From Hemerocallis citrina (Eukaryota; Streptophyta; Magnoliopsida; Asparagales; Asphodelaceae): a stretch of DNA of 64,000 nt. The notes under the pieces were generated by a model. The model searched no databases. It saw only the letters and a program-made list of their open reading frames with translations, and was not told the origin of the DNA. A program made the translations under genes and the position numbers. Of this stretch, positions 22,736 through 33,828 are shown piece by piece; position 1 is the first letter of the stretch; the number at the start of each line of letters is the position of its first letter. The stretch covers positions 806,001-870,000 of the forward strand of contig JACEHZ010000369.1 of NCBI GenBank assembly GCA_017893485.1, read 5' to 3'.

Positions 22736-23190
22736 TCAAACTTTCACCTCCATACAATGACATAATATACGCTCTGCAGTAGCACTGCACTTCGAAGTCG
22801 CTCGAATCTTCATTTAACTTATCACTGAAAGTATCCTTCAACCATTTAATCAAGAGACTTCCCAACAATAGCCCTAGGATCCGTCTCAACCCCAAGATAC
22901 TCTGTGATAAAAAACTATGGATCGAAGTTCATCGTTCCTATTATGACCTGTCCATTGACGGGAAGACCTGTGATCACTGCAACATCCTGTACTGTGATAG
23001 TTATCTCCCCTATCGGCAAATGAAAACTGTGCGTTTCTGGATGCCAACGTTCCAGAAGGGCAGTTAGAAGAGGACAGTCGGCCTTAATTGAACTCATGAG
23101 GCCGATGTTGTACAACCCGCAATCCCTTAACTGCTTGTGGATACGTGGATGCATTGGCAAAGTGGCGTGCCCTCGTCCCACAAAAAACAA
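22692..23190 (-). pseudogene. Plant mobile domain (PMD) ORF remnant, minus strand
   Basis: Part of a PMD protein (MAIN/MAIL1-like, also annotated as PP7 long form homolog), a domain often carried by plant transposons. From 23190 downward it reads HPRIHKQLRDCGLYNIGL, then LLTALLERWHPETHSFHLP, GEITITVQDVAVITGLPVNG, a diagnostic run. A stop follows FDP (22915-22917). The domain resumes in another frame at 22895-22740 (SLLIKWLKDTFSDKLNEDS, CYCRAYIMSLYGG). The N-terminal part is missing, and the Harbinger-like left array starts about 20 bp upstream. It lies tail to tail with the MULE transposase. Confidence 0.82.
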
Positions 23191-23207
23191 TTATATACCA
23201 GAAAAAT

Positions 23208-23520
23208 TAGAATGGACGGAGAATTAAATATCGTCTGTTGGGAAAAAAAATTTAATTTTTAAACTAAAATGACAGGACGGGAAACGATTTCCCGTCCATC
23301 GAATAAAAAAAATAAAAATTTCGACAGACGGGAAATCATATCCTGCTCGTCGCAAGATTTTTTATTTTTTTTAATAATGTATCGGACGGTACATTATCCC
23401 TCGTCCGAACCCTTTTTAAAAAAAAATGTAAGGGACAGGGAATAATCCCTCGTCCATGATGGCACGTGAAAAAAGTTGATCACGGACGAAGTATTGTTCA
23501 CCGTCTGTTATCATAATTTT
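23208..23520. repeat. Left subterminal array of GGACGGGA palindromes
   Basis: Motifs ggacgggaaacgatttcccg (about 23277), agacgggaaatcatatcctg, cggacggtacattatccctc and gggacagggaataatccctc are spaced by T- or A-rich linkers. Each is a short inverted repeat. They resemble transposase-binding subterminal repeats and match the array at 31855-32110. Confidence 0.75.
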
Positions 23521-25744
23521 TTTAAAAAAATTTTTCTAAAGGCAAATGGTTTTTCCGTTTGGAATCTTTTCGTGACAAAAATTCCCTTCGATTGATTGGG
23601 CTCCTCCTTACATATAATTGGGCTCCTCCTTACATATAGAGTCGTAGTTAATCTTCAAATCTCAACGTCAAACAACCGATAAACTAAGATCCCCTCTGTC
23701 CCAACTCTTTTTTCTTAATTTTACTTCAAATCCAACAAAAATAAGTGTCGATTCGACGTTTTATTGGTAGGCTTAAATCAAATGGTCAAGCTAGTTCCGA
23801 TCATACCAATAGAGGCAATCAACCTGAATCAGATACTCAAGATGTGGATTTAAGCGATCCAACAATGTGGACACCGATAGTCCACAACCGGCCTCATATC
23901 TGTAAGAATATTACTAAAATATCTTTTGGTGGATTTTATAACTTTAAGGAAAGTTGGAATGGTCCAATCAAAGCTTACAAAGTATGCTCTCGTATCCCAA
24001 TAGTGAAAGAAATAATTGATAATACTGGCTGGGGGCGTTTTTTCACAATTAATACAGAGAAATCATCACATAAGATTGTCGAGGATTTGGTTAAGAGATG
24101 GTGGGACACTATCCACACATTTCATCTCCCGTGTTGTGAGTTGAGATTTACCCCGTTGGATTGGGCGATGTTAAAGGGAATATCCATCGGAGTCGGCGAT
24201 CAACCACCATGTAACGACAAGGAATATCCATTCGAATTAGTACAAGCCCGCTTCTTTCCTGAACTTACTTCTAATGATTGGAAGTCGCAGGAAATACGTT
24301 GTTCATTCCTGAAGAAATATTTTCACAGGAGTGTGATTGAGGCAGCAAAAACTGACAACGATAAATCCATGAGAGTTTCCCATGCCTTTTTTTTAACTTC
24401 TTGGGTGAATTTCTTTTTGCCAATGGTGCTTCCGTTATTAGGTGTGTAACGCCCCAAATTCCAAATAAGACCGAATTCGAGATTTCACAGGATCTTTACT
24501 TAACTTCGTACAATTTTACAAGGAAATTAAAACTTTTCAATAATACATCAGAGTTCATTTATACTTTTGTTTACACAGCAGAAGAATAAAAGATTACAAC
24601 TTTGAAAACAAAATACAACTTATACAACTTTATCGAAATAAGTCATCGATTGCATCAAAATATCTTTATTCCTTTATGAATAGTCCATTACCTGCATATT
24701 AAATGCATTAGGAGTTCATTAAAAGTATTAAACACTAAAAAAAAAAAATATGTCAGCCATGGGTTTCGAACTTGAGCCAACAGAGCCAGCGCCCAAGCAA
24801 ACAATGCCAACCAATAAGTCCATTTGGACTTGTTGTTTAAATCTCTCTTTGAAAACCCCTTATATTGAATCTCGAGTTTGAAATAGTTTTGAAGGCAACA
24901 CCAAAAAAAAATAAATAAATAAATAAAATTGTTTGGGGCTTAACAGGTTTCGAACCCAACCCGACCAGGAAGCCAGCGCAACGCCTAGCCAACAGGCCAA
25001 GTGCGCCCAACGGCATATAGGCATCCCAATGGTTTTTGTTCTAACTTTCTGTCATCCCTTTATCTTTACAAAAACTCGATCCCTCAAATTGATTAAACCT
25101 TTTATTTGACTGAAATAAATCTTTATAAACTGAGATTACTTTATAACAGTAACTCACTGATTTATAAATCATATTTTAGAAAAAAATATAAAACAAACTT
25201 TCAAAGTTGTTTCTTCTTATTAACAACACAAATTTGCATTCATTCTTTCGAGTCAAGGATAGCATATTATACTTTTATAACGATCCAATGAGTTCTATAA
25301 TATCAACCTTACTTTACAAAACTCTATTTGCTTATCAAAAGGAGTATTCCCAATATTTTCATACAATCTACTATTTCTTCATGCATATTAGTTCATGACA
25401 AAACTAATCAATCATTTCTTTTCTCATTACTAATTAACATGACATAAATTTATTTACCTAGCACAGCATACCTCACTACTATTCGTGCTACACACAAATC
25501 AAAATTTCTAATTTATTATTATTAGCATGCATTATTCTTTATAACTAGAGAGTAAAAGAACACCCACCTTTTTGAAGTTTGAACAATGAAAAGAAAAAGG
25601 GAACACTCCTTCTAGCTCCAAGGCAACTCCTTCTCCTAGCAAGACTTCTCCTCCTAGCAAGAATACTCTACTCTCTTTCTCTCTTTCTTTTTCTTTCTCT
25701 TGTTTTGATATTTTTTGGTGTGTGGAATGAGAAGAAGAGGGTTG

Positions 25745-25753
25745 TATTTATAG
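25745..25753 (-). promoter_or_regulatory. TATA box of minus-strand LTR
   Basis: tataaatac on the minus strand, preceded by GC-poor U3 sequence and followed (toward lower coordinates) by a C/T-rich leader. It is about 1.55 kb from the U3 end at 27305. Confidence 0.5.
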
Positions 25754-26199
25754 GTCTAGATTAGGGTCTATATTGCAAAATTTACCACCTAATAACTCCT
25801 CATTTTAATTCTTCATCACTTCACTTTCTCAACTCCTAAAACCCCCAACCTTTCACTATTCCACCTTTTCAAAAACCAAACTCCTAACTCTTACTCTTCT
25901 AACCTCCCAAACCGGACTACCCCCTCCTCTCTCCCTAAATAACAGAAGCCCAAGTGGGCCCGTCTTCCACGTCGACTTGGCTGCCACCACACACAAAAGC
26001 AATAGAAGTATGCTATTCTTTTCCGTGTGGACCCCCTTCCATTACACAAATACACAAATAACTTCAACTTAGCAAATGATACCATCAGTAACACAAACTT
26101 AAGTCTATCTCCCAGTCCATTACCAAATCATTTCACAAATCCACATTTTTAATTCCATATACTACCAACTCAAAATCAAAGTATACATTATATACATTA

Positions 26200-26362
26200 T
26201 CTATATAATAAAACACAAAGAAAGCTATCAAGTGGTTCTCCTTTAATCTCCAAAAAAAAAGGCCCAGATCTAACCTCACAAAACATATTTTCCCTCCAAA
26301 AGTTCCCCCCCAAAACTCAAATTCAAATCCCCCACCCAAAACAACTCCTATATTTATTTAAT

Positions 26363-26399
<37 letters not shown>

Positions 26400-26679
26400 C
26401 CTCCCTCCCTCTTCTATTCAAAAAATTAAGAAATTAAAAAATTTAAAAATTTTTACAAAATAAAAAACTAAAAAAGTAAAAAAAAATTAAAATTTAAAAA
26501 CTTTAAAAATAATTCAAAAAAATCATATAATATGTTTTTGTTGGACCTCCAAAACTTTCTCATATAATATTTTTGCTACTTCAATTAATTTGCTGGACTT
26601 CCAAAACTATTTCATATGATCAAATATGGTACACCGTTCCGAAGACGTGCCGGAGGCACGTGTGAACGGGCAAACCTAG
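26200..26679 (+). mobile_element. Non-autonomous Helitron B (480 bp)
   Basis: Starts TCTATATAATAAAACACAAAG after A. It ends with hairpin acgtgccggaggcacgt, then gtgaacgggcaaac and CTAG before T. It shares both ends with Helitron A and the 406-bp minus copy. A (CT)n/(CCCT)n tract lies at 26367-26412. It is inserted in the minus solo LTR. Confidence 0.88.
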
Positions 26680-28707
26680 TAAATATATATACTATCTAAT
26701 CTATATATATACTGTTTGTAAGTAAAAATCTAAAATGTATTATGCACAAATAAAATAGATACACACACTCCAAAATTTATTTTGAAAACGGATACGCTAA
26801 AATACGCGCACCGAAACACGTGCGTCGCACGTAAAACCCCAAAATACGAAAAATCAATTTTTATTAAATGAAAAATTATAAAAATATAATCGAGAACAAC
26901 GTAAGAAAATATATTTACTAATTTAATATATTTCACGACGTAATCAGTACGTACGTAGAAAACATGTGTATTATACGTACAAAAGTATTTAGATCAAAAT
27001 GCAAATAATGAATATTCGTTTTATAAAATGAATTTAAATACATAAAATAAGTAATTTAAATACATAGAAAATATTGCACGTAGCGGTAAAAATACATAAC
27101 CGATACGTGCATCAAAACACGTAAAGAGCACGTAAAATGCAGAGATTGAAATTTGATATTTGTGCTGAATAAAAAATGGGTAAAATCAATGAGAAAAATT
27201 CATAAATAGTCGGTAATCAAAATACGTAGTGAAAACACGTTACAAAATACACGTGCATAACATACAAGGGCAAAATTGTAATTTCCAATTTTGCGAGATG
27301 TTACAAGGTGTGGTTGGCTTGCAACTCTTGAAGATCAAACTAAAGTTGGCACATTTGATTGGGGTAGTCAAACTTTTGCACTGTTATACATATCTCTGGA
27401 TTCTTGTTCTAGGAATAAAGTGAAAACATTCAACGGCCCATGGCAAGTACTGAGGTAATTTTTTTAATTAGAGTACTTATTTAAACTTTTAAATACTCAT
27501 ATATTCCATACTAATACATATTTGTATTCTCAGTACTGGGCATATGAATACACACATGTGTGTGTTCTAATCAGTGTAACAACGGAAAATTTTGCCGACA
27601 CATTGCGAGCCATTGACAAAAGGCCAAAAATTACACGTTGGAACAAAACTGAATTGGAGTATTGAAGAACATATCAGGTTAGGTACAATATATCTATAGC
27701 CAGATACCAATTGGAGATGCAGACTTCGGCATCTATTATATGGCAACCGTATTTGGGATCTTCGTATGAGAGTGAGCATGATATTATCCTCGCAAATATC
27801 ATGTCTCGTCACCGAGTTGGTTTCTAGTTTTGTGAACAGGTAATATTGCATATTTGTAACTTTATCCATGTTATATTTACCGAGTTGTTTTACAAATGTT
27901 CAATTTTCTAAACTACTAATTATGTTGTAGAGTGTTTGGTATCTTGGTGATCGGTGTTATCATCAATTGACTGGGATTATAGTTATACCGAGAGAACCAC
28001 CAGTTGTAATGTTTATAATACTAGTACAAGATACATGTCCACCTACTGATGCTTCTCATTTGGTCCAGCCTGTAACCCAACGTATATAAGATAAGTATTG
28101 GGCCAAAGTATTAGTAGGTGCTATTATGAAGAAAGTCTCGCATGCGACAAATATTAATTTCATTGGACCCGCTAGCATTAGTGATCTGACTGCACAGTTA
28201 CCCTTTCCTGCCCCACCATTTTGGACTCCATCAGAGTACGTAATACAACCATTTCAGGAACCGCCTGTGGACTACGGGGAGTGCGTAGTGGAAATGCCAT
28301 TGTATTCCGGGGGTAGTTACGAGAAGTTACCTACTTGAACATATTCATTTAGAACCACGCGGTTCAAAATCTTATGTGAGTTTATTTACAACATTCATAC
28401 CTTAGAAAAAATTTCAATATGACTATATTTTATATATTAAATGTATCAGGAGGAAATGTACCAAGAACATGCTCAGTCAACTAATATGGAGGCACAATTA
28501 CAAAGGCTCATTCTATCAGAAACATTATTAAGGTCATCAATTCCTACTCAATTTGTTGATCGTCGGAGATCGATATCAAGAGATCGCCCATTGCAGTCGG
28601 GTCGATGGATCTTGCATAGAAATGTTGAATACAACAACACTTATTACGAGTTATCCATTCCTACACTGGATTTCGTGCCATCCACACAACCTAAGTATGA
28701 TGATTAG

Positions 28708-29030
28708 ATACTATGTATTTCTACTGTGTAATGTACATCTGAAAATACAAGACAAATATTGTAATATGAATTGAAAGTATGCTGTGTTTTAGTGCTGAGA
28801 CAGTTATAATGAGAACTTTAATGCCAATTTTGCACTAGGGCTATTTTAGTAATTTTCTCTTACATAGGATCCGATTGAACCATTGAAATCATTTCAAGGT
28901 TTTACCCACATGTAAATGCATATTTTAAAAGGGGAGAGAATAACTTTTTGGTCATGTCACATCCTTTCCTACACTATTGGTTTTGTCCCTACCCTTTTGT
29001 CTGTAAATTTTGGTCAAACCAAATGATGAA
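28708..29030 (+). other. Spacer between PMD gene and transposase
   Basis: AT-rich spacer holding the presumed 3' flank of the PMD gene and the promoter side of the transposase. Apart from the TATA box at 29037 nothing is recognised. Confidence 0.5.
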
Positions 29031-29036
29031 TCAGAT

Positions 29037-29048
29037 TGGTTATATAAA
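29037..29048 (+). promoter_or_regulatory. TATA box of Harbinger transposase
   Basis: ggttatataaacc lies about 50 bp upstream of ATG 29097. Its spacing, and the CA-rich leader after it, suit a plant promoter. Confidence 0.6.
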
Positions 29049-29096
29049 CCAACCAAATTCCTACTAGCATACCCAAACCAAATCACCACTACTGAA

Positions 29097-30343
29097 ATGG
29101 AATCTACCAGCTATTCTTCAAACTCTTCTTCAACCGACGAGAAAAATGATATGCTTGCAATGATTATGAATAGCCGTATGAATGTATTATCGTTAGCCGT
29201 TCAAGAAAATCAACATACAAACCACTGCTGTTATATTCGTCGCGAAAGAGAAGATGGTGATAGACGTCTTTACAGGAATTATTTTGCCGATAATCCTGTT
29301 TACAGCCACACGTTTACAGCCACACTCTTTTTCGACGTCGTTTTCGTATGCGCTGGGATTTATTTAATTGGATACTCCAAGCTACTGTAAGTTATGATCA
29401 ATATTTTCTTCAACATCAAGATACAACAAAAGTATTTGGCTTATCCCCGCATCAATAAATTACTACCGTAATACGTTGTTTGGCATATGGAACTTCTGCC
29501 AATGCAGCTGACGAGTACATACGTATTGGCGAATGTACGGTTATGAAAACATTGAGCCAATTTTGCGTGGTAATTTTTAACATATTTATCCCACAATATA
29601 TGAGACATCCAATGGCAGATGATGTGGAGAGGCTATTTGTAGAAAATTCTTCTAGGGGTTTTCCTGGAATGTTAGGGAGTATTGATTGCATGCATTCGGC
29701 ATGGAAAAATTGTCCGACAGCCTGGCATGGTCAATACACCGATGACGTTTGTGAACCCACTATCGTTCTCGAAGCAGTGACATCTTACGATCTATGGTTT
29801 TGGCATTCATTCTTTGGAATGTCTGGGCACAATAATAATCTTAACGTACTCAACCGTTCTCCACTGTTCAAAAACATTCTCGATGGTTGTGCACCGCCGG
29901 CTGAATTTGTGATTAACAATCGTGTGTACACATGGGGTACTATTTAGCTGAGGGTACATATCCCCATTGGTGACTATAGTGAAGACTTACTCAGCCCCAG
30001 ATACACCGAAAATAAGAAATTTTTCCAAATGCAAGAAGCAGCACGAAAGGATGTTGAACGCACCTTCGAGGTATTACAGGCACGATTTTCTATTGTTAGA
30101 GGTCCAACCAGACTTTGGGATGCTAGCAGTCTCTCATATATTATGAAAATGTGTATCATATTACACAATATGATTTTTGAGGATGAAAGGGAAGATGGGA
30201 TTGGTGAATATGTATACGACCAACATGCTGACTCGACCTTCATCATACCTAATAGGTTTGGTCCAACTGAGCGTGCAATATCACGTACTGTACAACTGCA
30301 TGACAGACAAATGCATCATGTACTTCGTCTTGATTTGGTTTAA
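29097..30343 (+). pseudogene. PIF/Harbinger DDE transposase (ALP1-like), inactive
   Basis: Nuclease-type transposase of the PIF/Harbinger superfamily. ATG 29097 was chosen because it follows a TATA box by 50 bp and opens a Ser-rich N-terminus before YIRREREDGDRRLYRNYFAD. Then come LAYGTSANAADEYIRIGEC (about 29474), GFPGMLGSIDCMHSAWKNCP with the first catalytic Asp, PTIVLEAVTSYDLWFWHSFF, GHNNNLNVLNRSPLF, and RKDVERTFEVLQARFSIVRG with the catalytic Glu, and HNMIFEDERED. The second catalytic Asp (normally in NNDxNVL) is Asn at 29837-29839. A 14-bp tandem duplication (29298-29325) shifts the frame. Further shifts lie near 29937, 29955 and 30010, and a stop near 29449. Confidence 0.9.
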
Positions 30344-30624
30344 CATATTTGGAATGAATATGGAGAGGATGACGATTAAGTGAAGATGTATTAGTGTTTA
30401 TGATATATTTTCAAATCATTATATTAATGTAATATTATTTCATTTCTTTCAATCGTCTACTTTTGTTTCTAAGTTTTTCCTTTTTCATATTACAACATAA
30501 TAAAATATTACATCTTACTATTAACCATGAATTACAAGACAACTACATATATTCCGAATTAAAAACTAATACATATTTGTAGGAGACGATACGAGAACAG
30601 ATAACTAATAATGAAATACATTCT

Positions 30625-31528
30625 TTATCCCGGATGGTAGCCTCTTTTATGCATGATTTCATTATGTCGACACAAAAAATAATAACGCTGAGTTTTAGGT
30701 AAGCTACTCAAATTCATACACATTATGCGATGTTCTTCCATTCTTTCTTTCAATTCGAAATCCTTTTGTTTCATCTTTAGTCTCTTTTCCTGCGTCTCTA
30801 TAAAAAGAGTTAAAAATTTTCGTCTCTTCAACCATTGCAGAAACATCGGAGCCTTCGGCGGTTCGCTTTCCTTTTTTCTTTGCTTCTTTCCTACCAGGTG
30901 GTCGAGAGAGTGGCGTAGGTGCATTGATATCAACTGGTATATCAAAATCCCAGTCTACGTTTGTGGGCGAAGTTGTTGAATTACCATCTTCGCCGGATTG
31001 AGAACTAGGGGTTGATTCGAAAACATGAGTTGTACGGGAGGAAAATTTAGGCTGATCTTTAAGAATTTCGTTACACTCTTCAAATTTGAAGGGCTTCCCA
31101 GCTATATGCATGTATTCCATTCGCGCATCGCATACCTATCATAATTAATAAATGTTGATGACAATTAAGTAAACGGAATTTATTTTTATAAACAATACAT
31201 ACTAAATTAATTCACTTTATTAAAACAAAACACACTTTATCCGCCTCCGTAGCACCGTTTGCCGTTCTATTTGTCACACTGCTCAACTTCACAATGTACA
31301 AAGCTACTTCTTTTGACATAGTAGAGAAACGACTGGAAAGAGAGCCGGTTGTTCTATCTATTGTAGTGCCTAACAAATTGAAAAATGTGAGATAAATCCG
31401 ATCCAAAATTGTGTCCCAATTTGATCGCTACCAATCAGTGGATCTTGGGTGATAGCAACCCAACTTTGAGCCAAAATAATATCTTCAAACACGGAGTATG
31501 CCCGGCCTCTAATTGGACGATTTTCCAT
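30625..31528 (-). pseudogene. Harbinger ORF1, Myb/SANT-like and NAM-associated domain protein
   Basis: The accessory DNA-binding protein of PIF/Harbinger elements, convergent with the transposase. ATG at 31528 opens MENRPIRGRAYSVFEDIILA, then SWVAITQDPLIGSDQIGTQF, a SANT/trihelix-like block. One frameshift follows near 31400, then SKEVALYIVKLSSVTNRTAN. A likely intron (about 31238-31138, ending gatag) leads to MEYMHIAGKPFKFEECNEIL and the NAM-associated C-terminal region (RPPGRKEAKKKGKRT). A frameshift near 30815 is followed by EKRLKMKQKDFELKERMEEH and a stop at 30625-30627. A TATA box lies upstream at about 31747-31736. Confidence 0.82.
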
Positions 31529-31735
31529 GAAATCAAATTAAAACAATAATAGGGAAATAGGGAAATAGAGATAGAGAGAGCCAAATTGAGACTACTGGTT
31601 TTTAAATATATATTTTTTCGCTACAAAATGAGAACAACAAAGAGTAAGAGGGATTTTTTGTTTTTTGTTTGAGCTATGGAATGAGAAGAACAGAGAGTGA
31701 GAGGGAATGAGAAGGACAGAGAGTGAAATGGTTGA

Positions 31736-31747
31736 TTATTTATAGGA
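31736..31747 (-). promoter_or_regulatory. TATA box of Harbinger ORF1
   Basis: On the minus strand ctcctataaataatc lies about 210 bp upstream of ATG 31528. It is preceded by the right subterminal array and followed by a purine-poor leader. Confidence 0.5.
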
Positions 31748-31854
31748 GAATTTTTTCCCTAGCCGTAAATAGCCGTTGAAAGATTAGAATATTAACGTTG
31801 GGAGAGTAGGAGGGTATAATGGTAATTCCGTAATCTAAGTTGAATAAAAATTTA

Positions 31855-32110
31855 ATAGGGAGGGACGGTGGATTATCCCTCGTCCCAACCTTGTTTATTT
31901 ATTTATTTATTTACTTGGACGGGACATTATTTACCGTCCAAACCTTTTTTTTTTAATTAATCGGTCGGACGGGATATTATTTCCCGTCTGTTGATATGTC
32001 AGAACTTTTTTTTAGGGACGATGTATTATTTCCCGTCCGATAAGGTTTAATATAAAAAATCTATCCGACGAAAGATAATTTTTCGTCCGATCAAACAGAT
32101 GAAAAATCAT
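31855..32110. repeat. Right subterminal array of GGACGGGA palindromes
   Basis: Motifs gggacggtggattatccctc, ggacgggacattatttaccg, cggacgggatattatttccc, gacgatgtattatttcccgt and ccgacgaaagataatttttc lie between AT linkers. They mirror the left array and mark the probable right end of the Harbinger element. Confidence 0.75.
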
Positions 32111-32561
32111 CTTTCATTAGTTATATTTTGGCAATTGCCATTTCGTCTCCCAAATATAGCCAACCACTGTTCATTCGAAACCCAATTTTTGGGTAAATGG
32201 CCAACGACTACAGCACTACTTTTACTAAATTTTGTAAAAATTGACAAAATAGCAAACGACTACAGGTGCTATAAGGATGCAAATTTTAGCATGTATTTGG
32301 CTAAATTCTAAAGTCAAACTTAATAGTTTTCCCATTATCCTTTTCTGTTAGAAAAATTATTCAAATAAAGTAATATTATTATATTACTTGTATTCGAAGA
32401 TCCTTGTGGTGTAGCAATTTTTTTAATCTTTTTATTTCTAAACTGTAGTGTAGCTAATTAATACATATATATAGAGAGGTATATTTTCCTATTAGCAAAG
32501 CATAATACAATCTTCCTCCCTTCCAAGCTGTTATAACTATTTGTAACAAAAATATTTCGTA
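32111..32561. other. Intergenic AT-rich DNA
   Basis: No domain, repeat pair or RNA signature was found between the Harbinger right array and the tRNA. An imperfect ggcaattgcc palindrome occurs at 32129. Confidence 0.4.
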
Positions 32562-32643
32562 GTGGTCGTGCCGGAGTGGTTATCCGGCATGATTAGAAAT
32601 CATGTGGGCATTGCCCGCACATGTTCGAATCCTGCCGACCACG
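32562..32643 (+). tRNA. trnS-AGA: tRNA-Ser (anticodon AGA)
   Basis: An 82-nt cloverleaf with a long variable arm, as expected for a class II tRNA. The acceptor stem gtggtcg/cgaccac pairs fully, with discriminator G. The A box reads gtgccggagtgg. The anticodon stem catga/tcatg encloses the loop ttagaaa, giving AGA for the UCU codon. The variable arm is tgggc-att-gccc. The T arm is acatg/ttcgaat/cctgc, with an A-C and a T-C mismatch against the usual gcagg. The B box is therefore tgttcgaatcc, not ggttcgaatcc. No CCA is encoded, and a TTTT follows within about 12 bases. It may be a weakened or pseudo copy. Confidence 0.88.
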
Positions 32644-32699
32644 ATTATTTATTTTATATAATTTATCTGTGTTCATTTTATATTCTTTTTTGATTTCTC

Positions 32700-32945
32700 C
32701 AGGTATGATGGTTTATATATTTTTATTTTTCAAAAAAAATTCATTAACATTAAATTTCGATAGAAAAACGTGGCGAGGATAGTAATTAATATTTGCAGTT
32801 GTATCTATTATGATACAATATAAATGTTTTTATATTTTTTCAAAAAAAATAAGTCAACATTAAATTTCGATAGAATATTGTGATGGGGATAATAATATTT
32901 GATGTTGTATCTATTATATACAATATAAATGTTTCCTTGCCGGAA
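32700..32945 (+). repeat. Two-copy direct repeat (about 115 bp)
   Basis: Blocks with caaaaaaaattcattaacat / caaaaaaaataagtcaacat, then taaatttcgatagaa, then ttgtatctattat and acaatataaatgttt recur at about 32730-32828 and 32838-32930. A weaker third trace (tcttatatctttttccattt) follows. No coding was seen. Confidence 0.6.
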
Positions 32946-33215
32946 GTATCCGTATTCGTCTTATATCTTTTTCCATTTTCTCCAAGGATGGTAATGAATT
33001 TCTTCAACAGTAAAAGTTCGTATTCAATATTCGTGTTCATTGTACAAAAACAAATATGAATATGGAATCACTATTGCCCCTTCGTACTTGATCTGTTTGC
33101 AAACGTATAATGGGTTGGATTTTGGTTGTGTGTGTGTCAGTTCGTGCAAGATCTCCTCAAATTCGGTAAGATCCGCAATTGTACTATTTTTCAAAGAGAG
33201 TAAAGGGACTACTAT

Positions 33216-33618
33216 GTCACCATAGCCAACTTATCTTGGGAGACAACTCAAAACTCAGATCACAATTCACAACCCGCCAAAATGAAATCCACATTCCACA
33301 CCAATGAATATGATCTACATTACAAAGACTATTGGCATACAAAATTTTAAATAAATTCAACGAGTTTAGTCACTCATCATTCAACCTAAATATGGAGTAA
33401 TTCAAAACCTTGTATAAAACAGTGGTTTTTTCTTCTTTTGTCACATAAACAGTTAAAATTCACCAAATTCTTCTAATATTTCACAAACACTTTCTTCAAT
33501 TTCTTTTTTTCACAAACACATACTTTTTAAGATGTAGGTCACTTGTAACCATGTTAATTTTCATTTTGAATGGTCAAATATGAGTTTTGAGTTGTTTATC
33601 TATGTTGGTTAGGGTGAC
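33216..33618. mobile_element. MITE-like inverted-repeat element (about 400 bp)
   Basis: The left end gtcaccatagccaacttatc, with acaactcaaaactca further in, is matched by the reverse complement of the right end (gtcaccctaaccaacataga, then acaactcaaaactca). The imperfect TIRs are about 60-100 bp. I could not settle a TSD, so the superfamily is open. Confidence 0.65.
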
Positions 33619-33768
33619 ACTTAGCACCATTATTGTATTTTTCAAAGCAACAAAAAATAAACTACATAAGCATAATCTGTTAACAGTATTTTTTTTACAA
33701 TTATCAAGTACTACAAAAAATTTGATTACCATCAACTAAATTTTAAAAATTTATCATATACATTAATT

Positions 33769-33772
<4 letters not shown>

Positions 33773-33823
<51 letters not shown>
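33773..33823. repeat. (AT)n microsatellite, left of MITE
   Basis: An uninterrupted alternating AT tract of about 50 bp directly before the MITE. Confidence 0.95.

Positions 33824-33828
<5 letters not shown>

Larger units (their letters stand above)
24445..27305 (-). mobile_element. Solo LTR (2.86 kb), minus orientation
   Basis: Ends TGTAACGCCCC and GAGATGTTACA are flanked by a perfect 5-bp TSD, aggtg (24440-24444 and 27306-27310). No internal coding or second LTR is seen. A TATA box reading ctataaatac on the minus strand (25753-25745), and the polyadenylation-side resemblance of its left end to the right end of the 13763-21275 LTR, place it in minus orientation. It contains Helitron B. It disrupts the PMD coding sequence. 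Confidence 0.85.
23745..28707 (+). pseudogene. Plant mobile domain (PMD) gene inside Harbinger, multi-exon, broken
   Basis: A PMD-type protein without known enzymatic activity. Exon 1 (about 23745-24439) includes KIVEDLVKRWWDTIHTFHLP and LRFTPLDWAMLKGISIGVGD. A GTG stands where an ATG would fit, so the start may be lost; the first in-frame ATG is near 23861. A T-run near 24387-24395 shifts the frame, since the downstream frame NFLGEFLFANGASVIR fits the family better. A solo LTR then interrupts the gene. After it come GWLATLEDQTKVGTFDWGSQ, an intron 27455-27530 (GTAATT...CTCAG), YWAYEYTHVCV, RPKITRW, a VWYLGDRCYHQL segment near 27930, a Pro-rich tail, and a last segment to 28707. Stops occur near 27663, 27826 and 28086. 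Confidence 0.8.
23208..32110 (+). mobile_element. PIF/Harbinger transposon carrying a PMD gene (approximate ends)
   Basis: A DDE transposase (+, 29097-30343) and a Myb/SANT-like ORF1 (-, 31528-30625) face each other, the usual two-gene set of PIF/Harbinger elements. At both outer sides lie arrays of the palindromic motif ggacgggaaatnattwcccg (23208-23520 and 31855-32110) found nowhere else in the window. A plant-mobile-domain gene (23745-28707) lies between the left array and the transposase. I could not define exact TIRs or the expected 3-bp TWA target duplication, so the ends are estimates. Without the solo LTR at 24445-27305 the element is about 6.0 kb. Confidence 0.65.
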
